Assembly: GCA_028718265.1 (NCBI GenBank)
Contig: JAQUMG010000129.1
Coordinates: 1 to 5,396 of the forward strand
Reading direction: 5' to 3'
Length of the DNA: 5,396 bases
DNA from: Candidatus Omnitrophota bacterium
GTDB lineage: Bacteria; Omnitrophota; Koll11; JAHIPI01
In this document: positions 1 to 5,374 of the stretch, one piece after another
Layout: each line of letters opens with the position of its first letter
Position numbering within the stretch: position 1 is the stretch's first letter
Position numbers and translations under genes: made by a program
Notes under the pieces: generated by a model
Databases searched by the model: none
What the model was told of the DNA's origin: nothing
What the model saw: only the letters and a program-made list of their open reading frames with translations

Positions 1-1
1 G

Positions 2-640
2 GAAGGCGATAGGGAATTTGCCATAGGACTCGTCGCTTTTAACGCGCTTTTCCAGGTCTTGTTCTACGCAGCCTACATCTATCTATTTATTACCGTCGGC
101 CTTAACTGGCTGGGACTTGCGAAGGGTCTGAATATCAGCATTTCGATGGTCGAAGCGGCTAAGACAGTTCTATTTTACTTAGGTATACCGTTTCTTGCCG
201 GAGTTCTTACGCGTGTTGGCCTTATTAGTATTAAAGGTAAAAAATGGTTTGAAGATGTTTTTATTCCAACGATCAGCCCGGTTACTTTGATCGCGCTTTT
301 GTTCACCATTATTATTATGTTTTCGCTTAAAGGGCGATACATCATACAGCTTCCTTTAGATGTGGTGAGAATTGCCGTACCGCTAATAATATATTTTTTT
401 ATTATGTGGTTTGTAACGTTCTTCATAGCCAGAAAGATGGGCATCGGCTATGGTCAGACTACGGCGACTTCTTTTACTGCGGCGAGCAATGATTTTGAGC
501 TGGCAATAGCGGTGGCGGTAGCGATTTTCGGTATCGGCTCAAACCAGGCGTTCGCGACGGTTATAGGGCCCCTGATAGAAGTTCCAGTCCTTATTATTCT
601 TGTAAACGTTGCATTGAAATTAAAAAAATCTTTCATATGA
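2..640 (+). CDS. ACR3-family arsenite efflux permease, C-terminal 212 residues (5' end outside window)
   Basis: ACR3 permeases are inner-membrane carriers of about ten helices that expel arsenite (sometimes antimonite), usually driven by the proton gradient. The open frame runs in from the left edge, so the TTG at 59 is only an internal codon. The first visible residues ([20 protein letters not shown]) are a classic ACR3 segment. Further hallmarks are [12 protein letters not shown] and [10 protein letters not shown] near the C-terminus, with Glu166 and Glu193 of the fragment. About six hydrophobic helices are visible, fitting the second half of a protein of roughly 350 residues. The conserved TM4 cysteine would lie upstream and cannot be checked. 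Its TGA overlaps the next gene's ATG. No other ars gene (arsR, arsC, arsM) is visible. Related families in the BART superfamily (bile acid symporters) are the alternative, but the motif match favours ACR3. Confidence 0.9.
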   Translation, partial: EGDREFAIGLVAFNALFQVLFYAAYIYLFITVGLNWLGLAKGLNISISMVEAAKTVLFYLGIPFLAGVLTRVGLISIKGKKWFEDVFIPTISPVTLIALLFTIIIMFSLKGRYIIQLPLDVVRIAVPLIIYFFIMWFVTFFIARKMGIGYGQTTATSFTAASNDFELAIAVAVAIFGIGSNQAFATVIGPLIEVPVLIILVNVALKLKKSFI

Positions 641-1302
641 AAAAAATATTTACCAAAACGCTGCTGTTTTTGTCGTTCATTTTCTTCCTATCCACCCCGG
701 CGATGGCCCAGGACCAGGATGAGAACGCCCTCAATGAGCTTATTTCCAAAAATAAGAAAGATTATGTCGCGATAACAAAACTGGGTGTCCTCTATCAAGA
801 CCAGGGCCGTAAAGCAGAGGCGGGCCGTCATTTTAAAAAAGCGATAGAGATAGCCCCTGACTATCCGGATGCGCATCTTTATATCGGCCGGTTCTATTTT
901 CTTGAGAGAGATTTTGATAAGGCGGTTGAGGAATTAAAGACATACAAGAATATAATGAAAGCGTTGCCAGAGATGGATGAACAGACGAAGAAGATGTATA
1001 TAAATGACCTGTTTTACTTAAGCGAAGTATATTTTACGCTCAAGAGATATACGGAAGCCCGGGAAGAATTGGAAGAGATCCTGAAGTTAAACCCGAGCGA
1101 ACCGAGGGCCTACTATAATCTGGGCGTATATTATTATGTTTACGAACATTCCAGGTCTAAGGCATATAATAATTTTAAGAAGGCGATAGAGGTGGGCCCC
1201 TCTTCTGAAGCCGCAAAAAGCGCTGAATATGCAATTGAATTCATCAGGTCTAACCCCGATTCAAGATTTGCCCCGGACTTTTCCTTCATAGACCGAGAGT
1301 AA
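637..1302 (+). CDS. Exported TPR-repeat protein
   Basis: This is a 221-residue protein with a clear Sec signal peptide: MKK, a hydrophobic core at residues 8-20, then a signal peptidase I site after AMA (Ala24). The mature part is a helical TPR solenoid. Repeats lie at about 42-75 (A..LG.LY....G...EA...F.KAIEI.P), 76-105 ([23 protein letters not shown]), 122-155 ([26 protein letters not shown]) and 156-189 ([30 protein letters not shown]). A short non-repeat tail ends in [14 protein letters not shown] proteins are protein-binding scaffolds, and no enzymatic motif is present. The start ATG overlaps the ACR3 stop (ATGA) and has no recognisable Shine-Dalgarno, so translation is probably coupled to the transporter gene. 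There is no lipobox cysteine, so a soluble periplasmic protein is more likely than a lipoprotein. The partner is unknown. Confidence 0.85.
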   Translation: MKKIFTKTLLFLSFIFFLSTPAMAQDQDENALNELISKNKKDYVAITKLGVLYQDQGRKAEAGRHFKKAIEIAPDYPDAHLYIGRFYFLERDFDKAVEELKTYKNIMKALPEMDEQTKKMYINDLFYLSEVYFTLKRYTEAREELEEILKLNPSEPRAYYNLGVYYYVYEHSRSKAYNNFKKAIEVGPSSEAAKSAEYAIEFIRSNPDSRFAPDFSFIDRE

Positions 1303-1347
1303 AAAATAAAAAAGCTTGATTTTCTGACTTCCTATTTTTTCAACTCA

Positions 1348-1356
1348 TGCTATACT
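1348..1356 (+). promoter_or_regulatory. Candidate extended -10 promoter for the RlpA-like gene
   Basis: TGCTATACT is a near-perfect extended -10 element (TGn plus TATACT) in the 138-bp gap between the TPR gene and the RlpA-like gene. The positions 17 bp upstream (CTTCCT) make a poor -35. A better -35-like CTGACT at 1324-1329 is 21 bp away, which is too far. Extended -10 promoters can work without a -35. Transcription would start near 1363, leaving an untranslated leader of about 78 nt. Confidence 0.45.
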
Positions 1357-1429
1357 TTTATTGAAGGTTAGGTAATCTAAAAGGCAACAGATTTTTTTTG
1401 ATCAGTTAATAAAGAAGTTTAAAAAGTTC

Positions 1430-1435
1430 AGGAGG
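1430..1435 (+). promoter_or_regulatory. Strong Shine-Dalgarno that decides a GTG start
   Basis: AGGAGG lies 5 nt upstream of the GTG at 1441. This favours GTG over the in-frame ATG at 1450, which would be 14 nt away and would remove the two lysines that open the signal peptide. Confidence 0.85.
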
Positions 1436-1440
1436 CTACC

Positions 1441-1845
1441 GTGAAAAAAATGAACCTCTTGATAATAATCCTGGTTGGAGCAATGATGCTGGAAGCAGGC
1501 AGCTTGACCGCAGATGTGATCACGCCGATCGCAATGGCTAAACCTTATACAGTGGGGGTCGCAAGTTATTATTCTTACGAGTGTGCGGACCTGCCGATGG
1601 CGAATGGAGAACCGTTTGATCCGGAGAAAAGGACATGCGCAAGCTGGTTCTACAAATTCGGGACCATTTTGGCAGTTAAGAGCATAGATACCGGCCAGTC
1701 GACAGAGGTGGTAGTTACCGACAGAGGGCCGAACAAAAGGCTGGTAAAAGAAGGCAGGATAATAGATCTTTCCAAAAGGGCTTTTCAGGATATATGCAGA
1801 TTGGAGCAAGGCCTCACCCGCGTTACCGTAACGGTCAAAAAGTGA
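1441..1845 (+). CDS. Secreted RlpA-like double-psi beta-barrel protein (atypical)
   Basis: This 134-residue protein is a signal sequence plus one RlpA-type double-psi beta-barrel (DPBB) domain at about 36-132. RlpA proteins act on peptidoglycan; Pseudomonas RlpA is a lytic transglycosylase at septa. Family motifs in order are GVASYYS (39-45), MANGEPFDP (53-61), TCASWFYKFGT (65-75), VTDRGPNKR (92-100) and GRIIDLSKRAF (105-115). Glu57 and Asp60 align with the conserved ANGExFD acids, and Asp94 sits in the DRGP loop. The usual TAAHKTLPFGT segment has Ser68 where the family has His, so glycan cleavage is uncertain. Cleavage of the signal could follow SLTA (24) or AMA (33). There is no lipobox cysteine and no SPOR domain, unlike canonical RlpA lipoproteins. 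Cys48, Cys66 and Cys119 could include a disulfide. It is flanked by its own promoter and by the next operon's promoter, so it is probably monocistronic. Confidence 0.85.
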   Translation: MKKMNLLIIILVGAMMLEAGSLTADVITPIAMAKPYTVGVASYYSYECADLPMANGEPFDPEKRTCASWFYKFGTILAVKSIDTGQSTEVVVTDRGPNKRLVKEGRIIDLSKRAFQDICRLEQGLTRVTVTVKK

Positions 1846-1856
1846 AATTTTTTGTT

Positions 1857-1885
1857 TTGACTCCTTCCCGCAAATGGTGTAAAAT
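1857..1885 (+). promoter_or_regulatory. Sigma70-type promoter of the ParA/coiled-coil operon
   Basis: TTGACT (1857-1862), a 17-bp spacer, and TAAAAT (1880-1885) match the housekeeping consensus at 5/6 in each hexamer with ideal spacing. It starts 12 bp after the RlpA-like stop codon. Transcription would begin near 1892, giving a leader of about 77 nt. It marks the start of a new transcription unit running to the right edge of the window. Confidence 0.75.
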
Positions 1886-1915
1886 GCCCCTATTGGAAGA
1901 TGCAAAAGGTCCTTC

Positions 1916-1962
1916 TCCGCCTTCGGCGGATCAGGATCAAACCTACTTCGTAAGTTTGGAGG
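1916..1962 (+). promoter_or_regulatory. Structured 5' leader: two hairpins and the Shine-Dalgarno
   Basis: Hairpin 1 is a perfect 6-bp stem (TCCGCC at 1916-1921 with GGCGGA at 1925-1930) closing a TTC loop. Hairpin 2 pairs 1938-1946 with 1950-1958: five pairs, one C/A mismatch, then three pairs, again around a TTC loop (1947-1949). Its last base is the first G of the ribosome site GGAGG (1958-1962), which sits 6 nt before the ATG at 1969. As an alternative, TCTCC at 1914-1918 can pair with GGAGG. Neither hairpin is followed by a T-run, so these are not terminators. They may tune translation or belong to a dispersed repeat. Confidence 0.5.
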
Positions 1963-1968
1963 CTCAAT

Positions 1969-2328
1969 ATGCCAGAGGTCGGTCTTGTCAATATCGCCAC
2001 TTTTTTTGTCATAATCGGTGTAGGTCTTATATTTATCGCAGCGTGGATAATAAAATCTGAATCCAGAATAAATATCTGCAAAGAAGAGATCATCCGGCTC
2101 AGGAACCAGGCGGCGAGCATGGAGAGGGAAAGATCCGGCCTTCTGGAAAAGCTATCCTCCCAGGGAATCGTGCCCACCGAATTAGCGGATTCCGGGGATT
2201 CAGGCCGCGATCTGAAGGATGCGTTAAAAAAGAACGAATCTCTCGAAGCCGAGAACAAAAAGCTGAAGCGTGAATTGAACGAAGCCAAAAAATCTCTGGA
2301 AGAAGTCTATAAGGCGCTGAGCGCCTAA
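1969..2328 (+). CDS. Small single-pass membrane protein with cytoplasmic coiled coil
   Basis: This 119-residue protein has one hydrophobic segment at about 6-28 (rich in I, V, F, G). A charged amphipathic helix follows at about 31-63, then a short Ser/Gly/Asp linker (64-80, including DSGDSGRD), then a second Lys/Glu heptad helix at about 81-117. Positive residues just after the membrane segment (Lys29, Arg33, Lys38) predict the coiled coil on the cytoplasmic side with only a few residues outside. I recognise no named family. It is the first gene of the operon, with a good GGAGG site, and ends 13 bp before the long coiled-coil gene. Its terminal helix (NESLEAENKKLKRELNEAKK) resembles the coil of the next protein, so the two could co-assemble, with this one as membrane anchor. 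No enzymatic motif is visible. Confidence 0.8.
   Translation: MPEVGLVNIATFFVIIGVGLIFIAAWIIKSESRINICKEEIIRLRNQAASMERERSGLLEKLSSQGIVPTELADSGDSGRDLKDALKKNESLEAENKKLKRELNEAKKSLEEVYKALSA
2312..2326 (+). other. Perfect inverted repeat at the gene junction
   Basis: AGGCGCT-G-AGCGCCT is a 7-bp perfect inverted repeat (a 6-bp stem with TGA loop as RNA). It covers the last codons of the membrane coil gene, with its last base being the first base of the TAA stop (2326-2328). It is followed directly by AAGG (2327-2330), the likely ribosome site of the next gene. No T-run follows, so it is not a terminator. It may affect coupling between the two genes or be incidental to the codons. Confidence 0.4.
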
Positions 2329-2341
2329 GGTAAAACCCCAG

Positions 2342-4207
2342 ATGAGTAAAACCCTCAAATTATTAAAGAAAGCCTCCGAAAAAAAAGAATCGTCCGACTT
2401 CGGCGATATGGAAGTAAGCGACATAAGAAAAAAGATAATGGAGAAGATCCAGGAACAGCAGTCTTCTTCATCCGGAAACAAAAAAACGTTTGATCTCACG
2501 GCGTTATCGAAAAAATTGGGCCTCGATGAATCTGCCGGAACCCCATCCGATATTGTAACAGAAGAACCGCCCGTTGCCTCAATACCGATCCGTGCCGACG
2601 AAGGTGTTATAAACGACCTCAAAAAAAGCCTCGAAGATTACCGCAAGAAGCTATCTGATATCCAGCTCGAGAACGAACAATTGAAGAGAGAGAAGGAAGA
2701 AGCCCTTAAAGAGAGAGAAGGTTTGCTGAAAAGCAGCTCTTCCGAAATCAGCCTGAAAAGATCTCTGGATGAAGCAAGGCAGAAAGAATCTGCCCTCGAG
2801 TCGGAGAATAAGAAGCTGGCGAAACTGCATGACGAAACAGCCAGACAAAATGACAGCCTCTGTGCCCAGCTGGAGGAGAAGGATAAAGTAATATCAGAAT
2901 TACGGTCGAAGCTTACCGAAGAACCGGAACAACTGAAGAAAGAGAATGAGAAGGCGGCGGCTAACATAGAGGCGCTCAGATCTAAATTATATGTGGCTAC
3001 CAAAGAGACAAAAGAGCAATCGGGCCGTATAAATCAGTTCGAAGAGATGATGAAGACGAGAGACAAAAAACTTGCCGAGAATGACAGAGCGATAAAAGAG
3101 GTTGAGAATAAAAAAGAAGAGTTATCGGGAAAACTTGATACGGCGGAAAAAAACCTTAAGGACCTCGAGGATAAGATGTCGCAGCTTAGCGAAGAGATCG
3201 AGGCAAAAGAGAAAAAGGCCGCCGAGAACGAAAAAATTCATATTAAGAATATAGAGATGGCGAAGAGAGAACTCGTCCTTCAGCTTCAGGCATCCGAAAG
3301 GGAGAAGAGATCGCTGGAGGGGAAAGTTACCCAGCTTAATATAGAGTTAGAAGCGAAGAATAAGAGGATCGAAGAGACCGAAAATTCATACAAAGAGCTT
3401 GAGGGTACTGTACGGGATAGCGTGCTTAAACTCGAGACATCCGAAAGCCGTGCTAAAGACCTCGACGAAAAACTTATACAGCTCAACGAAGAGATAGAGA
3501 AGTACGGAAGAAAACTTTCAGCCAGCGATAAAGAGCTTAAAGATATCAGTGCCGAAAGAAAAGAGCTGGAAGAAAAACTGAAGTTGTCCGAAAAGAACGC
3601 AGAAAAACTGGATGACGAGTTGTCAAAATTAAAGGCAAATCTTGAGTCAAGAGACAAGAAGCTTGCGGAGAGCGACAAACTTTATAAAGAATCGGAACTT
3701 GCCAGGAAAGAGTTGACTCTGGAGCTTAAAGCGGCTGAGAGGGAAAGAAAGGCGCTTGAAGGAAAGATCGCTCAATTCAATATCGAATTGGAAGCGAAGG
3801 ATAAGAGGCTCGAGGAGAGCGAGAGGTCATACAAAGAACTCGACGGCATGGTGAAAGACGCAGGCCTGAAACTCGAAGAATCCGAAGGCCGTCTGAGAGA
3901 TTTCGAAGAACAGATATCACAGCTTAATAAAAAGCTCGAAGAGGCCGAAAAGAAACGCCAGGATGACGCGGCCGAGGCCCAGGGAAAGATAGGAAAGCTG
4001 GCCCAGGAAATGGATGAATTAAGAAATATAATCAAGGGAAAAGAAGAGGCTGAAAAAGGCCTCACAGAGGATATAGCCCGCCTTGAATCCGAGATCATAG
4101 AGCGCGACAAAAAAATCCAGACGGACATCAGATACTGCGAAGGTATCGTTAAGGAAGTTAACGATTTAAGGCAGAAAATGAAGGCCCTGCGCCTTAAGAT
4201 CAGGTGA
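2342..4207 (+). CDS. Long cytoplasmic coiled-coil protein with six 49-residue repeats
   Basis: This 621-residue protein has no signal peptide or membrane segment and is dominated by Lys, Glu, Leu, Ser and Asp. Residues 1-16 are basic (MSKTLKLLKKASEKKE). Residues 17-85 look poorly ordered, with one small amphipathic stretch (DLTALSKKLGLDE, 51-63). From about 86 to the end it is nearly continuous heptad coiled coil. Residues 240-534 are six tandem units of 49 residues (the second has 50), each opening with a KDKKLAESDKxYKE-like block. There are no Walker motifs, so it is not an SMC or Rad50 ATPase despite the superficial likeness. Such proteins serve as rods, spacers or scaffolds. The ATG follows AAGG with 11-nt spacing, and the stop is 1 nt before the ParA ATG, so synthesis of the two is probably coupled. 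I infer a scaffold or adaptor for the ParA ATPase. I do not recognise a family. Confidence 0.85.
   Translation: MSKTLKLLKKASEKKESSDFGDMEVSDIRKKIMEKIQEQQSSSSGNKKTFDLTALSKKLGLDESAGTPSDIVTEEPPVASIPIRADEGVINDLKKSLEDYRKKLSDIQLENEQLKREKEEALKEREGLLKSSSSEISLKRSLDEARQKESALESENKKLAKLHDETARQNDSLCAQLEEKDKVISELRSKLTEEPEQLKKENEKAAANIEALRSKLYVATKETKEQSGRINQFEEMMKTRDKKLAENDRAIKEVENKKEELSGKLDTAEKNLKDLEDKMSQLSEEIEAKEKKAAENEKIHIKNIEMAKRELVLQLQASEREKRSLEGKVTQLNIELEAKNKRIEETENSYKELEGTVRDSVLKLETSESRAKDLDEKLIQLNEEIEKYGRKLSASDKELKDISAERKELEEKLKLSEKNAEKLDDELSKLKANLESRDKKLAESDKLYKESELARKELTLELKAAERERKALEGKIAQFNIELEAKDKRLEESERSYKELDGMVKDAGLKLEESEGRLRDFEEQISQLNKKLEEAEKKRQDDAAEAQGKIGKLAQEMDELRNIIKGKEEAEKGLTEDIARLESEIIERDKKIQTDIRYCEGIVKEVNDLRQKMKALRLKIR
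3059..3943 (+). repeat. Six in-frame tandem repeats of 147 bp (one of 150)
   Basis: Units start at 3059, 3206, 3356, 3503, 3650 and 3797, encoding residues 240-288, 289-338, 339-387, 388-436, 437-485 and 486-534. Each begins with a block like RDKKLAENDR, KEKKAAENEK, KNKRIEETEN, YGRKLSASDK, RDKKLAESDK or KDKRLEESER. Most end near a QLNxELEA-like block. Units 2 and 5, and units 3 and 6, are the most alike (shared LEGK, NIELEAK, SYKEL), which points to a later duplication of a three-unit block. The half-unit before unit 1 (residues 226-239, QSGRINQFEE...) matches the end of a unit, so a worn seventh copy probably precedes the array. Confidence 0.85.
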
Positions 4208-4208
4208 T

Positions 4209-5024
4209 ATGAAAACGGCAAGAAAACAGCTGTTTCTCAACTATAAAGGCGGAACGGGCAAGACGAGCATCTCGAGCGCTTACGGATATTGTCTCGCGAA
4301 GGCCGGCAAAAAAGTGCTCATGGTCGACCTGGACGCACAGGCCCATCTGACGACATGCTTCGATCAGGAGCTCATTTCTCACGACAAAAGCCTATATAGC
4401 GTGATTTTAAATGACGGAAATGTTAAAGATGTAATAAGTAACACAAGCCTGCCGAACCTGAAATTGATACCATCGTCCATCTCCCTGTCGGCGCTGGAAC
4501 TTCCTCTCTTCGGGATGTATCTGAGGGAATACAGGCTTCGCCGGATCCTCAAAGAGGTGGAAAAAGATTTTGACTATATAATCATAGATTCCGCACCGGC
4601 GATCGGATTGTTGAGCCTCAACGCGATACTTGCCTCGGACGAAGTTCTTATACCGCTTCTGGCCGACTTCCTTTCGTTCCACGGCCTCAAGATCCTTCTG
4701 GAAACACTTTCCTCGATAGAAAAAGATTTTAGTTTTTATCTGGACAGGATCCATGTCTTTTTGAACAGGTATAATCCGGACTACCCCATATGCATGGAGT
4801 GCCGCGAAGCGGTAAATAAATTTTATCCGGAATATTCGCTTAAGACAGTTATCAGTGAGTCCAGGGAGATAATAGACGCTTCGAGTATGGGAAAATCTGT
4901 TTTTGAGCTTTATCCCGGATCGAAAATAACAGAAGATATAAAAAATCTGGTTGACGAAGTCAATAATCCGATAATAAAACCCGAGGGAAAGGAACTGGGC
5001 AATGAAGAAAAAATTCGAGTCTAA
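4209..5024 (+). CDS. ParA/MinD-family partitioning ATPase, orphan
   Basis: This 271-residue ATPase is of the ParA class, whose ATP-bound dimers bind DNA or membrane and move or position plasmids, chromosomes or protein clusters. The deviant Walker A is KGGTGKT (13-19), with signature Lys13 and catalytic-loop Lys18. Walker A' is VDLDAQAHLT (39-48, Asp40 and Asp42; the usual form is DLDPQGNAT). Walker B is DYIIIDSAP (122-130, Asp127). Later family blocks are IPLLADFLSFHGL (148-160) and SESREIIDASSMGKSVFE (216-233). The domain begins at the N-terminus, so there is no helix-turn-helix extension as in type Ia ParA. There is no obvious MinD-like C-terminal amphipathic helix. An extra CMEC (Cys195, Cys198) is unusual. 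The start lies 1 nt after the coiled-coil stop, and the end overlaps the next gene by 23 nt. No parB follows. BY-kinase is less likely because of the KGGTGKT loop. Confidence 0.9.
   Translation: MKTARKQLFLNYKGGTGKTSISSAYGYCLAKAGKKVLMVDLDAQAHLTTCFDQELISHDKSLYSVILNDGNVKDVISNTSLPNLKLIPSSISLSALELPLFGMYLREYRLRRILKEVEKDFDYIIIDSAPAIGLLSLNAILASDEVLIPLLADFLSFHGLKILLETLSSIEKDFSFYLDRIHVFLNRYNPDYPICMECREAVNKFYPEYSLKTVISESREIIDASSMGKSVFELYPGSKITEDIKNLVDEVNNPIIKPEGKELGNEEKIRV
4988..5004 (+). promoter_or_regulatory. Internal ribosome site and start inside the ParA gene
   Basis: AAAGGA (4988-4993) lies 8 nt before the ATG at 5002, inside the end of the ParA frame. It supports a real overlapping start and translational coupling with the ATPase. 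Confidence 0.65.
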
Positions 5025-5328
5025 TGTCGCGGCCGAAATACCGAAGACGAAACTTCACGAACCTGAATTACCGTGGAAGATAACGACGGATGACCTTGCC
5101 GAGGTTGCATCTAAGTCAAGCAGTTATAAATCGGCAGTCACGGGGACGCCGCCGTTTAAAACAAGGGCAATATTCCTGATACTCCTTGTTGCGGCCCTGT
5201 TTTTATTTACATCCATCGTGGTTCTGAATGCCGTAGTGGAGAACGAAAAAGTGCGCCAGGACATGCTGAAGAGAGAGACAGAGCTCGTTCTGATCAAAAC
5301 CGATCTCCAGAAATTGGAGAGCGATTAA
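5002..5328 (+). CDS. Single-pass membrane protein with N-terminal cytoplasmic tail and coiled coil (interrupted)
   Basis: This 108-residue frame has a basic start (MKKKFESN), a proline-containing tail to about residue 54 (including LHEPELPWKITTDDLAE), one hydrophobic helix at about 55-79, then a Lys/Glu heptad helix to residue 108. Lys53 and Arg55 before the helix predict a cytoplasmic tail and an outward-facing coil, the reverse of the 119-residue protein. The frame overlaps the ParA gene by 23 nt and has its own ribosome site, so it belongs to the operon. A TAA at 5326-5328 ends it, but the same frame resumes for 15 more coiled-coil-like codons, so the real protein is probably longer and the stop is suspect. 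The short cytoplasmic tail could be a ParA contact. No known family is recognised. Confidence 0.7.
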   Translation: MKKKFESNVAAEIPKTKLHEPELPWKITTDDLAEVASKSSSYKSAVTGTPPFKTRAIFLILLVAALFLFTSIVVLNAVVENEKVRQDMLKRETELVLIKTDLQKLESD

Positions 5329-5374
5329 GAGGCGCTGACCAAAAACTCCGCTTCTCTCGAGAAGAAGGTAAGCG
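5329..5374 (+). other. In-frame coiled-coil continuation after the TAA stop
   Basis: Reading on in the frame of the membrane coil gene gives EALTKNSASLEKKVS and then a Glu codon, running into the adapter-like tail. Leu, Leu, Val and Ile fall where the heptad of the preceding helix predicts them (the Ile overlaps the adapter-like bases). The stretch therefore looks like coding sequence of the same gene, cut from it by one stop codon. It may be a true nonsense mutation or an assembly error near the contig end. Confidence 0.55.

Noticed and set aside
1301..1340. A-run and T-run pairing after the TPR stop (AAAAAATA with TATTTTTT) as a terminator
   Set aside because: The stem is purely A/T with a 24-nt loop and no G/C core, so it is too weak to call.
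1820..1858. CGTTACCGTAACG palindrome followed by a T-rich run as the RlpA-like gene's terminator
   Set aside because: The palindrome lies inside the coding region and is about 15 nt from the T-run, and the usable stem is only about 5 bp.
1402..1905. A 167-residue - strand frame over the RlpA-like gene
   Set aside because: It is a shadow of a clearly recognisable + strand gene. Its translation shows no domain or signal peptide.
1794..2060. A + strand frame bridging the RlpA-like gene and the next operon
   Set aside because: It overlaps two well-supported genes and a promoter, and its translation is low in recognisable structure.
2342..4207. SMC, Rad50 or MukB homologue
   Set aside because: The likeness is only generic coiled-coil composition. 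There are no Walker A, signature or Walker B motifs, and no terminal ATPase domains.
3286..4221. Long Ser/Leu/Phe-rich reading frames on the - strand (3286-3678, 3772-4221)
   Set aside because: They are the complement of the Glu/Lys-rich coiled coil, whose GAA/AAG codons become TTC/CTT. They have no ribosome sites and no family motifs.
4209..5024. BY-kinase (CpsD-like) or nitrogenase iron protein instead of ParA
   Set aside because: The KGGTGKT loop, DLDAQAHLT and late DASSMGKSVFE block fit ParA. There is no C-terminal tyrosine cluster, and the cysteines do not match the NifH pattern.
1846..5374. A parS-type centromere site
   Set aside because: Reading by eye, I see no copy of the canonical TGTTTCACGTGAAACA or a close variant.
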